Positions 53,409 through 62,360 of a stretch of DNA of 64,000 nucleotides are shown here, piece by piece. Position 1 is the stretch's first letter, and the number at the start of each line of letters is the position of its first letter. The position numbers were made by a program, and so were the translations under genes. The DNA lies in contig NZ_JOIX01000005.1 of the NCBI RefSeq assembly GCF_000720175.1, forward strand, positions 140,917 to 204,916, in the 5' to 3' direction. Below the pieces are notes generated by a model. That model was not told the DNA's origin, made no database searches, and saw only the letters and a list, made by a program, of their open reading frames with translations. This DNA is from Streptomyces sp. NRRL S-337. Its GTDB lineage: Bacteria > Actinomycetota > Actinomycetes > Streptomycetales > Streptomycetaceae.

Positions 53409-54017
53409 ATGACCGCAACACGGCTCGCACTGGAACTCGCCGTCACCATCCGCCACGACGGCCACGGCGGTGTCACCGACGACCTGGCCGACCCGGACGG
53501 ACTCACCGCATGGATCGCCGAGCGGGCCACCCTGCTCGACTGCGCCGCCGACCCGCTCACCGCCGACCCGGCACTCCACACCGCCGTACGCGAACTGCGC
53601 GCCGCGGTCCGTGCGCTCTTCGCCCGTGCGGTCCGCCCCGGACCGCCCAGCTCCGCCGACGCCCAGCGGCTCCTCCCCGAGGACACCGCACTGCACCGGC
53701 TGAACACCGCCGCCGCCCTCGTCCCCACCTCCCCCCGGCTCAGCTGGGAGCCCGACGCCCCGCCCACGCTGCGGTTGCACCCGCGCGGCACCCCGCCCGC
53801 CGCCGACCGGATCGTGGCCGCACTGGCCCGCGCCGCCCTCACCTTCCTCGCCGGCCCCGACCGCGCCCGGCTGCGCGCCTGCCCCGCCCCCCGCTGCGTC
53901 CGCTACTTCGTCAAGGACCACGCCCGCCAGGAATGGTGCAGCCCCTCCTGCGGCAACCGCGCCCGGGTCGCCCGCCACCACGAGCGGCACAAGGAAGGAC
54001 GGCGCGACCCCTCGTAA
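53409..54017 (+). CDS. ABATE/CGNR zinc-finger protein
   Basis: 202 residues. N-terminal ABATE-type helical domain (LALELAVTIRHDGHG onward) and C-terminal CGNR zinc finger: C-x4-C (ACPAPRCVRYFVKD) and WCSPSCGNRARVARHHER. Likely stress-responsive DNA-binding protein. Leaderless by its upstream -10 element. Followed after 10 nt by an ACT-domain gene. Confidence 0.82.
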   Translation: MTATRLALELAVTIRHDGHGGVTDDLADPDGLTAWIAERATLLDCAADPLTADPALHTAVRELRAAVRALFARAVRPGPPSSADAQRLLPEDTALHRLNTAAALVPTSPRLSWEPDAPPTLRLHPRGTPPAADRIVAALARAALTFLAGPDRARLRACPAPRCVRYFVKDHARQEWCSPSCGNRARVARHHERHKEGRRDPS

Positions 54018-54020
54018 GGT
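54015..54020 (+). promoter_or_regulatory. -10 element for a leaderless transcript
   Basis: TAAGGT, overlapping the end of the preceding CDS, ends 7 nt before the ATG at 54028; no SD. Confidence 0.5.
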
Positions 54021-54027
54021 GGGCGGC

Positions 54028-54423
54028 ATGACCGGTGAACGCGATCTTCCGACCCTGCTGAGCGGGATGCGCCCCGAACTGAACGAGGGCCGGTACGTCT
54101 TCACGACCGTGCGCGGCGCGATCCCCGCCGGACTCGCCCCGGTCGTCACCGTCGCCGAACCCGAGGGACTCACCCTCGTCCTGCGCCAGGAGGAAGCCGA
54201 CCGCACCGGCCTGCCGTACGACTACGTCGCCGGCTGGATCACCCTGCGGGTGCACTCCGCCCTGGACGCGGTCGGGCTCACCGCCGCCGTTGCCACCGCC
54301 CTCGCCGACGCCGGACTCAGCTGCAACGTCGTCGCCGGCTTCCACCACGACCACCTCTTCGTGCCCCACGAGGCGGCCGACGAGGCACTGCGCCGCCTCG
54401 GTGAACTGGCCGGACGGGCCTGA
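54028..54423 (+). CDS. ACT-domain protein
   Basis: 131 residues with two ACT-like halves: PELNEGRYVFTTVRGAIPAG with TVAEPEGLTLVLRQEEADRT, then WITLRVHSALDAVGLTAAVA with GLSCNVVAGFHHDHLFVP. Stand-alone ACT proteins of this type bind small ligands such as amino acids; function unknown. An in-frame GTG at 54019 is possible, but the ATG has the leaderless promoter spacing. Confidence 0.75.
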   Translation: MTGERDLPTLLSGMRPELNEGRYVFTTVRGAIPAGLAPVVTVAEPEGLTLVLRQEEADRTGLPYDYVAGWITLRVHSALDAVGLTAAVATALADAGLSCNVVAGFHHDHLFVPHEAADEALRRLGELAGRA

Positions 54424-54512
54424 ACCCCGGCACCCCGCACACCACCCGCCCGACCTGCCCGCACGCCGCCCACGACCCCGACGTCCGGCGCGGCGGGCCC
54501 GGCCGGGCCACG

Positions 54513-54518
54513 TACGAT
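54513..54518 (+). promoter_or_regulatory. -10 element for a leaderless transcript
   Basis: TACGAT ends 6 nt before the ATG at 54525; no SD. Confidence 0.5.
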
Positions 54519-54524
54519 GGCGGC

Positions 54525-55025
54525 ATGTCCTTCCTCCGCCGCCGCAGCGCAGCCACGCCCGCCGGTCCCGACTTCGACGTTCTCGCCATGGACCCGGGGG
54601 ACTGGCCGGGCAATCTGGGCGCCGGGCTGCTGCCCGCACCCGACGGAAGCTGCCAGGGCGTCTTCCTCCGCTACGACCTCTTCGGCGGCCGCGGCCCCGC
54701 GATGATCATCGGCAACCTCCCGGAGGGCTCCCCGGCCCGCGCGCTGGAGGGCGACCAGGTGCCCTTCGAGGTCGCCCAGCTGCTCGCCGCGCTCGGCAAC
54801 GACGACCCGGTCACGGTCGTCGAGAGCGAGGACACCCCCGTGATGCACGACGACAACCTGCTCATCGTCAAGCGCATCAAGTGCTCCGAGAGCCGCATCT
54901 CCTGCGCCCAGTTCGACCGCAGCGACGGCGTCCTGGTCACCATCGCCAGCTGGGACCGGCCGATCACCGACGACCTCTACGCCCTGCTCAAGCCGCTGCC
55001 GGCGGAGCTCTTCCAGCAGGGCTGA
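54525..55025 (+). CDS. Conserved hypothetical protein
   Basis: 166 residues, cytoplasmic, no membrane segment. Not recognised. It looks like a mixed alpha/beta domain with acidic and aliphatic stretches (VLAMDPGDWPGNLGAGLLPA, VTVVESEDTPVMHDDNLLIV) and two Cys (IKCSESRISCAQ). Apparently leaderless. Followed by a strong terminator hairpin. Confidence 0.6.
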   Translation: MSFLRRRSAATPAGPDFDVLAMDPGDWPGNLGAGLLPAPDGSCQGVFLRYDLFGGRGPAMIIGNLPEGSPARALEGDQVPFEVAQLLAALGNDDPVTVVESEDTPVMHDDNLLIVKRIKCSESRISCAQFDRSDGVLVTIASWDRPITDDLYALLKPLPAELFQQG

Positions 55026-55046
55026 CACCCCGGACAGGGCAGCACA

Positions 55047-55084
55047 GCGCGCCCGGTGGACGCCATCCCGTCCACCGGGCGCGC
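55047..55084. terminator. Strong hairpin between convergent genes
   Basis: Perfect 16-bp inverted repeat (55047-55062 and 55069-55084, 6-nt loop) between the hypothetical gene and the convergent amidase gene. No U-tract; a Streptomyces-style bidirectional terminator. Confidence 0.7.
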
Positions 55085-55112
55085 GCCGCTCGTCCTCACC
55101 TGGGCAGCCGGG

Positions 55113-57113
55113 TCACGACGCCGACCGCCGCACGTCCACGTCGGCCGCCCGCACATAGCCCACCCGGTGCCCCAGCTGGATCTCGTAGTAGACGTCCTCC
55201 CCGCGCACGATCGTGTGCTTCGAGACGTCGAACGTCGGCGCGTAGAAATACTCGCCGGTCACCCGGCCGCCGACCGCGTACCGCTGCCCCGCGCCGATCG
55301 TGTACGGCAGCGGGGAAACCGACTGGTACGGCACCCCGGCCGGATAGGCGGCCTTCTCGGGGTACGCCCGGCCGTAGACCGGGATCTCCTCCCGGCCGGA
55401 CTTCGGCGTCGCGATCAGCCCCTTGGCGTTCACCGCCGTCGGCGCACCGTGCGGATTGCGGAACCACGCGACCTGCCCGAGGTACCAGATCGCGGTCCAG
55501 TCACCGTCCCGGCCCGCCAGCGCGAACCGCTGCCCCGTCGTGGCCCGGGCCCCGGTGTCGTTCACGCCCTCCGTCGAGTCGCTGCCGTCCTGGTGCAGCC
55601 CGACGTCCTTGACCAGCGGAGCGCTCTCGCTCGGCGCGGTGTGCAGCCGGACCGCCGCGGACCCGTGCGGCGCGCAGCTGTCCCCCGGCTTCTCGCAGCC
55701 GGTGTAGCGCGGCCGGTTGCGGTCGTAGTCGGGGAGGATGGTGACCAGCCCGCCGTGCTTGCCCGCCGTGGCGTGGAACGGCTTGCCCAGCAGCTCGAAG
55801 TAGTGCGCCCAGTCCCAGTACGGCCCGGGGTCGGTGTGCATCCCCGGGATCGTGGACGTCGTCGTGCCGGGCACGTTGTCGTGGCCCAGGATGTGCTGCC
55901 GGTTCAGCGGTACGTCGTACTTGCGGCTCAGGTACTTCACCAGCCGGGCCGAGGACCGGTACATCGCCTCCGTGTACCAGGCGTCCGGGGCGGCCAGGAA
56001 ACCCTCGTGCTCGATCCCGATGGAGTGCGAGTTCACGTACCAGTTGCCGGCGTGCCAGGCGACGTCCTTGCCCGGGACGTGCTGGGCGATCAGGCCGTCC
56101 GAGGAACGCACGGTGTAGTTCCAGGACACGTACTTCGGGTCCTTGATCAGCTTCAGCGTGACGTCCCACGACCCCTCGGTGTCATGGATGACGATGGTGT
56201 CGACCTTCTGGTCCGCGGGCCGGTCCGCCTTGTCGTGGTTGCCGTAGTCGTGGTCGCCGAACTCCTCGTACGGCGCCGGGACCGACTCGCACGCCACGTT
56301 CCACGGGCACTCCAGCCCGCGGTCGCCACCCGACGCGGAGGCCCTGGTGGCGGCGCCGAGACGTTTCTGCTGCCCGGCGTCGGGGATCAGCCCGGGGGCC
56401 GCGGGAAGCCTGACCCGCTGCCCGGCGTCGGTCGTCCGCGCCTGGCCCTGGCGGATCACCGAGAACACCTCGTCCGCGAACGCCTTGCCGCCGCGCGGAT
56501 CGTCCTGACCGCCGTAGCGCGCCACCGCCGCGTACCACCGGGCGGGATCGTCCTCGGCGGCCAGCCCGAGCCCGCGCTGCGCCGCGGCGAGCAGCGCCGC
56601 GCCGCCCAGCACGTTCGCCGCCGGGTCCGTGCGCAGCCGCTCGGCCGGCAACCCGGTCAGCCGGGCCGCGGCCGGCAACGTACGCAGGCGGGCCGGGAGT
56701 TCGGCGGGCAGCGCGGGCTGCTGTGCCAGCCCCTCCGGGACACGCTTGCGGGCGCGCGAGGCGTCGCCCCGGGCGTCCGCGTCGCCCTCACTGAACTCCG
56801 GCGCCCGCGCCAGCGCCGTCCGGGCGTCGGTCAGATGCATCGGGCCGTAGCCCCCGGACACACTCGGCGCGCCGCCGTGGCCGTCCCACCGCGACTCCAG
56901 GTACGAGACACCGAGCAGCACACTGCGCGGTACGTGGAAGCGGGCGGCGGCCTTGGTGAAGGCCCGCTGCAGGGCGTCCGTCCGGGGCTGCCCGGCGCTC
57001 GCGGACGGGGCTCCGGTGAGCGGGAGCAGCAGCACCGCCGCCGCCACCGCGGTGGTGGACCTGCGCAGGGCGGGGCGATGGGTTCTCTGGTCTTCCGGGG
57101 CGGATCCTCGCAC
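55113..57113 (-). CDS. Secreted N-acetylmuramoyl-L-alanine amidase with extra N-terminal domain
   Basis: 666 residues from GTG (GGAGG 5 nt upstream). Signal peptide ~1-42. Residues ~55-250: SLT/lysozyme-like helical region (RSVLLGVSYLESRWDGHGG with Glu, GGYGPMHLTD). Residues ~300-460: Amidase_2 domain with zinc ligands in TIVIHDTEGSW and HTDPGPYWDW and the IEHEGFL strand. C-terminal ~180: two SH3-like regions with a Cys pair. Cleaves peptidoglycan stem peptides; the N-terminal domain might add glycan cleavage but is unproven. Confidence 0.83.
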   Translation of the reverse strand: MRGSAPEDQRTHRPALRRSTTAVAAAVLLLPLTGAPSASAGQPRTDALQRAFTKAAARFHVPRSVLLGVSYLESRWDGHGGAPSVSGGYGPMHLTDARTALARAPEFSEGDADARGDASRARKRVPEGLAQQPALPAELPARLRTLPAAARLTGLPAERLRTDPAANVLGGAALLAAAQRGLGLAAEDDPARWYAAVARYGGQDDPRGGKAFADEVFSVIRQGQARTTDAGQRVRLPAAPGLIPDAGQQKRLGAATRASASGGDRGLECPWNVACESVPAPYEEFGDHDYGNHDKADRPADQKVDTIVIHDTEGSWDVTLKLIKDPKYVSWNYTVRSSDGLIAQHVPGKDVAWHAGNWYVNSHSIGIEHEGFLAAPDAWYTEAMYRSSARLVKYLSRKYDVPLNRQHILGHDNVPGTTTSTIPGMHTDPGPYWDWAHYFELLGKPFHATAGKHGGLVTILPDYDRNRPRYTGCEKPGDSCAPHGSAAVRLHTAPSESAPLVKDVGLHQDGSDSTEGVNDTGARATTGQRFALAGRDGDWTAIWYLGQVAWFRNPHGAPTAVNAKGLIATPKSGREEIPVYGRAYPEKAAYPAGVPYQSVSPLPYTIGAGQRYAVGGRVTGEYFYAPTFDVSKHTIVRGEDVYYEIQLGHRVGYVRAADVDVRRSAS

Positions 57114-57443
57114 AACAGCCTCCTCGAGCCGGCCCGAGCCGGGCGGTGTGACGGATGGTGCACCAACGGCCGTACGGGGTGGACCCGAGAGTAGAGCCCC
57201 AGGGGGCCCAGAGCCATAGGTGGGCCGACGGCCCGTCATATACCGCACCGGATCGGGATTTCCCATGTCAGGGCATCTCCAGAGGAGCCTTCCCGGACCA
57301 CCGCCCGGCCTGCGGGGCGTCAGTGGAATGGACCAATGACCGCGCCGCGCACATGGGTGAGCGGCGCCTCCCGCACAACGGGTGCGCCGCTCACAATCCC
57401 CCGCGGGGAAGTGCCGGTGGAGAAAGGCACTCCCCCTGGGCAG
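57114..57443. other. Intergenic region with terminator hairpin
   Basis: 330 nt between the amidase start and the phosphotransferase stop, both on minus. Contains an AT-rich CATATAC at 57237-57243, a GGGATTTCCC palindrome (57255-57264) that may belong to the amidase promoter, and the hairpin at 57357-57394. No CDS supported. Confidence 0.5.
57357..57394 (-). terminator. Terminator-like hairpin after the phosphotransferase
   Basis: GTGAGCGGCGC (57357-57367) pairs with GCGCCGCTCAC (57384-57394); an inner CCCG/CGGG can pair too. Lies ~50 nt beyond the phosphotransferase stop. Confidence 0.6.
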
Positions 57444-58577
57444 TCAGCGGGTGCCGACCGCCGCCCGTACCGCACGACGGGCCATCTGGCAGTCGTCGTG
57501 CAACCGGCGCAGGAGCAGCCGCTGCTCCTCACCCGCCGTGGGGACGCCGGGCTGTCCCGGGCCCTGCGTCCCCGTCGGCGTGGGTTCGCGCATGGTCCGC
57601 TGAACAGCGGTTTCGTAGCGCCGGATCTCCCGGGTGAGGATCAGCATCAGATTCACCAGGAAGGAGTCCCGCGAGGCGGGGCCGGCGTTCTGGGCGAGCT
57701 GGCTGATCTGACGGCGCGCCACCGGGGCGTCGCCGAGAACCGACCACAGCGTCGCCAGGTCGTAGCCCGGGAGGTACCAGCCGGCGTGGTCCCAGTCCAG
57801 CAGCACCGGGCCGGCCGGCGACAGCAGGACGTTGTTCAGCAGCGCGTCGCCGTGGTTGAACTGGCCCTGGACGTGCGACAGACCGTGCATCAGCTTCTGC
57901 AGGTCACCCAGGTCGCGGTCGGTGAGCAGCCCCAGGTCGTGGTAGCGGCCGATCCGGCCGGCGTAGTCCAGCGGGGCGTCGAACAGCCCGGCCGGCGGAC
58001 GCCAGTGGTTGAGCTGGCAGACCGCGCCGATCGCGGCGCGGATGTCCGCCCGGGGCGGCGCCTCGGCGGGGTGGCGCGTCATGGCCGCGACCCGGCCGGG
58101 CATCCGCTCCACGATCAGCGTGCAGTTGTCGGGATCCGCCGCCACCAGCCGCGGCACCCGTACCGGCGGACGATGCCGGACGAATGCGCGGTATGCGCTT
58201 ATTTCCTGCCGGAAGCTTTCCGCCCACGCGGGGGACTGGTCCAGTAAACACTTGGCGACCGCGGTCATACGGCCTGTCGTGCCGACGAGGAGGACGGATT
58301 TCCCGCTCCGGCGCAGCACCTGGACCGGGTTGAACTCGGGACAGATGCGGTGCACCGAGGCGACCGCGGCGCGCAGCTGTGCGCCCTGGGGCCCGGACAA
58401 GTCGAGTCTCCCGCTGAGCGGTTGGGTGCCCGTCCCCTGTGCCCGCCGGGTCCGGCCGCCGGTGAGACCGGGAACCGCCCCCGCGGAGGGAGCGGGCGCG
58501 AGATACGGCCCGCTTCCTGTCGGGTGCGGGCGGTGCGGCCGGGCGGGGGCGGTCACGGCGGACGATGCTGCATACAT
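57444..58577 (-). CDS. Aminoglycoside-phosphotransferase-like protein with a TTA codon
   Basis: 377 residues from the ATG at 58577. Pro/Arg-rich N-terminus (~70), then a kinase-like APH fold: [40 protein letters not shown], catalytic [12 protein letters not shown] and metal-binding [14 protein letters not shown]. Could phosphorylate an antibiotic, sugar or other small molecule. Codon 111 (58245-58247) is TTA, the only one I found in the window's genes, which makes translation bldA-dependent in Streptomyces. Divergent from the HTH/TPR regulator. Confidence 0.8.
   Translation of the reverse strand: MYAASSAVTAPARPHRPHPTGSGPYLAPAPSAGAVPGLTGGRTRRAQGTGTQPLSGRLDLSGPQGAQLRAAVASVHRICPEFNPVQVLRRSGKSVLLVGTTGRMTAVAKCLLDQSPAWAESFRQEISAYRAFVRHRPPVRVPRLVAADPDNCTLIVERMPGRVAAMTRHPAEAPPRADIRAAIGAVCQLNHWRPPAGLFDAPLDYAGRIGRYHDLGLLTDRDLGDLQKLMHGLSHVQGQFNHGDALLNNVLLSPAGPVLLDWDHAGWYLPGYDLATLWSVLGDAPVARRQISQLAQNAGPASRDSFLVNLMLILTREIRRYETAVQRTMREPTPTGTQGPGQPGVPTAGEEQRLLLRRLHDDCQMARRAVRAAVGTR
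58245..58247 (-). promoter_or_regulatory. TTA (bldA) codon, Leu111 of the phosphotransferase
   Basis: On the minus strand the codons read TGT TTA CTG GAC within VAKCLLDQ. In Streptomyces TTA is read only by the bldA tRNA and marks genes tied to development or antibiotic production. Confidence 0.8.
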
Positions 58578-58780
58578 GGGTGAGACAGATCCCTTCGTGC
58601 GCCGACGAGTTGCGTGCGCTCCCCGGCCCGGTGGAGGGAACCCGTGAACGGGCCCCGTGCAGGAGGCCGATCCAGGGTCCCTGTGAAGGGCGCGCACCCT
58701 GGGGAATGCGGTCCCGCCACCGGGCCGGGGGCGGCACGTCTACAGAACACTCGGCTGCGGGTGGCAGACCATCTGGCGCA

Positions 58781-58800
58781 CCCTGGCGAACCCTGGCGAA
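58781..58800. repeat. Tandem CCCTGGCGAA decamer
   Basis: Two abutting CCCTGGCGAA copies in the divergent region (58578-58862), about 25 nt before a TACTGT -10-like element (58826-58831) that may serve the downstream regulator gene. Candidate regulator site. A CCAGGGT/ACCCTGG inverted repeat (58672-58702) lies further upstream. Confidence 0.45.
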
Positions 58801-58862
58801 TGGTCCCAGCGCATGTCACCGGCCGTTACTGTCAACTCAGTCGAGGAACCTGGGGGCTTGAC

Positions 58863-60392
58863 GTGGACAGGCAGCCGAACACCCGTCTCGCGGACCTTTT
58901 CGGCCTGGCCGGCTGGTCCAAGGGAGAGCTGGCGAGGCTCGTCAACCGGCAGGCGGCGGCCATGGGCCATCCGCAGCTGGCGACCGACACCTCGCGAGTG
59001 CGGCGCTGGATCGACATGGGGGAGACCCCCCGTGATCCCGTGCCCAAGGTCCTGGCTTCGCTGTTCACCGAGCGCCTCGGCCGTGTCGTAACCATCGAGG
59101 ACCTCGGGTTCGCCAGAACCGGTCGCTCGGGGAAGCGGCAGGCCATGGACGGTCTGCCGTGGGCTCCCGAACGGACCGCTGCGGTCCTCACGGAATTCAC
59201 GGGAATGGACCTCATGCTCAACCGACGCGGCTTGGTGGGTGCGGGCGCGGCGCTCGCCGCGGGCTCCGCACTCACCGGCGCCATGCACGACTGGCTGCAC
59301 ACCGATCCGGCCCCCATCGGCGCCTCCCGCCACGACGACCCGTTCGCTTCCGACTCCCTCGACGAATTCGACCAGATCGGCCTCGACCGCTACGAGGCGG
59401 CCCCCGTGGGATCGCAGGAAATCGACGCGCTGGAGCGCTCGGTGGAGGTCTTCCGCGCCTGGGACGCGGCCCGCGGCGGCGGCCTGCAGCGCAAGGCGGT
59501 GGTCGGCCAGCTCAACGAGGTGGGCGGCATGCTCGCCTACCGCCACCCCGACCACCTCCAGCGCCGCCTGTGGGGCGTGGCCGCCAACCTCGCCGTGCTG
59601 GCCGGCTGGATGTCGCACGACGTCGGCCTGGAGCCCACCGCCCAGAAGTACTTCATCATCGCCGCCCATGCGGCCCGTGAGGGCGGCGACCGCCCGCGCG
59701 CCGGTGAGGCCCTCTCCCGCGCCGCCCGCCAGATGGTCCATCTGGGCCGCCCGGACGATGCGCTGGACCTGATGAAACTCGCCAAGTCCGGCTCCGGCGA
59801 GGAGACCCTGCCCCGCACCCGCGCCATGCTGCACACCATCGAAGCGTGGGCCCAGGCGTCCAAGGGCCAGAGCCAGGCCATGCGGCGTACCCTGGGCGAG
59901 GCCGAGGAACTGTTCGTCTCGGACAAGGGCGACGTCCCGCCCCCGTGCTGGATGCAGATGTTCGACGAGGCGGACCTGCACGGCATGCAGGCCCTGGCGT
60001 TCCGCACCCTCGCTGAACACGACCCCGCTGCCGCCAAGATCGCCCAGCACCACGCCAAGCAGGCACTCGCCCTCCGGGAGGGCGGCCGCCAGCGGTCGCA
60101 GATCTTCGACTACATCTCCATGGCCTCGGCCTGCTTCATCGGCGACGACCCCGAACAGGCCGACCGTTACGCCCGGTTGGCCCTGGTGTCCATCGGTGAG
60201 AACTCCTCCCACCGCACCTGGGACCGGCTCCGCGAAATGTTCCGGCTCACGGGCCAGTACGCGAACTACGCCAAGATCCAGGACTTGCGCGAGGAGATCC
60301 AGCATGTCCTGCCGAAGCCCCGGCCCAAGTCCAAGGAATCACGGCTGGGCCCGGGCATCGGCACGGGCCTGGGGCCGAACCTCTCGGTCTGA
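58863..60392 (+). CDS. HTH/TPR-type Streptomyces regulator
   Basis: 509 residues from GTG. Residues ~5-75 (TRLADLFGLAGWSKGELARL ... RRWIDMGETPRDPVPKVLAS) form an XRE-like region; ~115-140 carry a short hydrophobic stretch (RRGLVGAGAALAAGSALTGA); residues ~220-490 are TPR-like helical repeats. The plan resembles the NsdA family of negative regulators of sporulation and antibiotic production, but I cannot confirm orthology and the neighbours differ from what I recall around nsdA. Likely developmental regulator. Confidence 0.65.
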   Translation: MDRQPNTRLADLFGLAGWSKGELARLVNRQAAAMGHPQLATDTSRVRRWIDMGETPRDPVPKVLASLFTERLGRVVTIEDLGFARTGRSGKRQAMDGLPWAPERTAAVLTEFTGMDLMLNRRGLVGAGAALAAGSALTGAMHDWLHTDPAPIGASRHDDPFASDSLDEFDQIGLDRYEAAPVGSQEIDALERSVEVFRAWDAARGGGLQRKAVVGQLNEVGGMLAYRHPDHLQRRLWGVAANLAVLAGWMSHDVGLEPTAQKYFIIAAHAAREGGDRPRAGEALSRAARQMVHLGRPDDALDLMKLAKSGSGEETLPRTRAMLHTIEAWAQASKGQSQAMRRTLGEAEELFVSDKGDVPPPCWMQMFDEADLHGMQALAFRTLAEHDPAAAKIAQHHAKQALALREGGRQRSQIFDYISMASACFIGDDPEQADRYARLALVSIGENSSHRTWDRLREMFRLTGQYANYAKIQDLREEIQHVLPKPRPKSKESRLGPGIGTGLGPNLSV

Positions 60393-60460
60393 CGCCCGCC
60401 GACCGCCGCTGACCCCGCTCCGTCAACCGAGGGCCCCTTGCGATACAGGTCGGACGGCCC

Positions 60461-60501
60461 CATGGCTCACGGGCCCGACGACCTCATGCCTCACGGGCCC
60501 G
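60461..60501. repeat. 24-bp-period direct repeat in intergenic DNA
   Basis: CATGgCTCACGGGCCCG (60461-60477) recurs as CATGcCTCACGGGCCCG (60485-60501). Each contains the GGGCCC palindrome. It lies between the convergent regulator and phosphatase genes; function unknown. Confidence 0.45.
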
Positions 60502-60583
60502 TCCACCGTCGGCTGCTCGCCTCATGCGGGCGGGGCGGCCGGTTCACACGATGCCGGTCCGCCCTCAGCTGCCGCGGTGTGTG

Positions 60584-62050
60584 TCAGTCGCCGACCCTGG
60601 CGATCAGCACGCACGCGTCGTCCTCGCGCTCGGCGCTGCCGAACTCCTCGACGACGATGCGGACGCTGTCCTGCGCACTGCGGGCCGCGGCGAGCCGCGG
60701 TGCCAGTGCCAGGAGCCGCTCGGCACTCTCCAGGCCCGTTCCGGTGCCGTACGCCCGGCTGGGCGTCAGCCCGTCGGTGTGCAGTACGAGCACGTCACCG
60801 GGCACCAGTTGCTCGGAGCGCTGGGTGTACGCCGCCCCCGACGTCGCCCCCAGCAGAACGCCCTCGGGCGGCTCCAGCGCGCGCCCCGTGCCGCCGCGGA
60901 AGAGCAGCGGTGCGGGGTGCCCGGCCTGGGCCCACTCCAGCGTCCGGGTCCGCGGATCGAAGGTGCCGCACACCGCACTGCCGAGCGCCGGCTGGGCGGC
61001 GGTGTCCAGCAGTTGGTTGAGCAGCCCCATCAACTGCTCGGGCCGGTGGCCGGCGACCGCCATCCCGCGCAGCGCGCCGAGCACCATCGCCATCCCCGAC
61101 GTGGCCGCGACCCCGTGCCCGGTGAGGTCGCCGACGCTCAACAGCGTCCGGCCGTCCGGGAGTTGCATCGCGTCGTACCAGTCCCCGCCGATCAGCGTGT
61201 GGGTGCCGGAGGGCAGATAGCGCCCGGCGAGGTCGAGGGTGACCCGACCGTCCTGCGGGAACCGCAGGGAGCCCCGCCACGGGGGCAGCACGGCCTCCTG
61301 CAGCTCGACCGCGAGCCGGTGCTCGGTCTCCGCGATCTGCCGTTCGCGGTGCAGGGAGTCACGGGTCTCGCGCACCGCCTGCTGGCTGCGGCGCAGCTCG
61401 CTGACGTCCCGCAGTACGGCCCACATGCAGGCCGTACTGCCGTCGGTCTCCAGCACGGGCTCGCCCACCATGTGCACCGTGCGCAGGCTCGCGTCCGGAC
61501 GCACGATGCGGAACTCGCCGTCGATCGGCCGGCCGTCCACCAGGCAGTCGGTGACCATCGTGGCCAGCCCCTCCTGGTCGTCCGCGTGCACCAGGGACGG
61601 CAGTTCGTCAAGGGTCAGCGGGCCGTCGGCGGGAGACCGGCCGAAGATCGCGAACAGCTCGTCGGACCAGCTGACCTCGTCCGTGAGCAGATTCCACTCG
61701 GCGCTGCCCACCCGGCGCAGCAGCGCACCGCGCTCGGGGGGCTCGGGCCCGGCCGGGAACGCCGGTACCTCGGCCGCCGGCTCCGGGGCATCGTCACTCT
61801 CGGTAGGCAGGCCCTCTCTCAGCTGATCGAGATGGCCCCCGAGATCGTCGAGGTGATGCACGGCGAGATCGCACAGCGCCCGCTGCCAGCGCAGCTGCGG
61901 GTCGGGGGCGAGGCCGGTGTCCACCGTGGACTCCCGGCGCACCGCGTCGAGGCCGCCGCGCAGGCGGCGCGCCTGCGTGATCAGGGCCTCGACCGTGTCG
62001 CGCTCGGGGGGCCGGTCGGCTGGATGGTCCGCGAAGAGAGGGGACGGCAT
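60584..62050 (-). CDS. PAS-SpoIIE (PP2C) phosphatase
   Basis: 488 residues. N-terminal ~95: helical region. Residues ~100-230: PAS domain (LLRRVGSAEWNLLTDEVSWS ... FRIVRPDASLRTVHMVGEPV, in part). Residues ~255-488: SpoIIE/PP2C domain with metal-binding GGDWYDAM, VGDLTGHGVAATSGMAM, and C-terminal EREDDACVLIARVGD. Probably dephosphorylates an anti-sigma-antagonist in a stress pathway. The ATG at 62050 has GGAG 6 nt upstream. Confidence 0.85.
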   Translation of the reverse strand: MPSPLFADHPADRPPERDTVEALITQARRLRGGLDAVRRESTVDTGLAPDPQLRWQRALCDLAVHHLDDLGGHLDQLREGLPTESDDAPEPAAEVPAFPAGPEPPERGALLRRVGSAEWNLLTDEVSWSDELFAIFGRSPADGPLTLDELPSLVHADDQEGLATMVTDCLVDGRPIDGEFRIVRPDASLRTVHMVGEPVLETDGSTACMWAVLRDVSELRRSQQAVRETRDSLHRERQIAETEHRLAVELQEAVLPPWRGSLRFPQDGRVTLDLAGRYLPSGTHTLIGGDWYDAMQLPDGRTLLSVGDLTGHGVAATSGMAMVLGALRGMAVAGHRPEQLMGLLNQLLDTAAQPALGSAVCGTFDPRTRTLEWAQAGHPAPLLFRGGTGRALEPPEGVLLGATSGAAYTQRSEQLVPGDVLVLHTDGLTPSRAYGTGTGLESAERLLALAPRLAAARSAQDSVRIVVEEFGSAEREDDACVLIARVGD

Positions 62051-62360
62051 GACGTACTCCGTGATCAGGCGGCGCCGGGCTGAAGGGCCGGTAACGACTG
62101 TTGCACAGGCGGCGACCGTGCGTAAGGGATTTGGCACTACCCGATACGGTGGTGCAGCTGACATATGCCCCCGGCCTCCCTTGGCAGGCCGGGGGGAATC
62201 GGCGGAATGACAGGTTCCAGGCTAGGCTTCGGCCGCCGTACTGCAGGCGTTGCTGCCTATCCATGGTGGGAACGAGGCATACGGCCCGTGGTCACCGGCA
62301 AGAATGCCGGTCAGCGGAAATCCCGTTGCCAGCCCGCCCCCCGCACCGGATGCTGACCTC
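62051..62360. other. Divergent intergenic region with hairpin
   Basis: 310 nt between the phosphatase and HEAT-like genes. Holds a perfect 10-bp hairpin (62168-62177/62186-62195) and a TAGGCT (62223-62228) that could be a -10 element. No CDS supported, though in-frame upstream starts of the HEAT-like gene (62250, 62304) fall in it. Confidence 0.5.
62168..62195. terminator. GC-rich hairpin in a divergent promoter region
   Basis: CCCCCGGCCT pairs with AGGCCGGGGG around CCCTTGGC. In a divergent region a terminator is not expected, so it may act as a leader structure or insulator. Confidence 0.4.
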
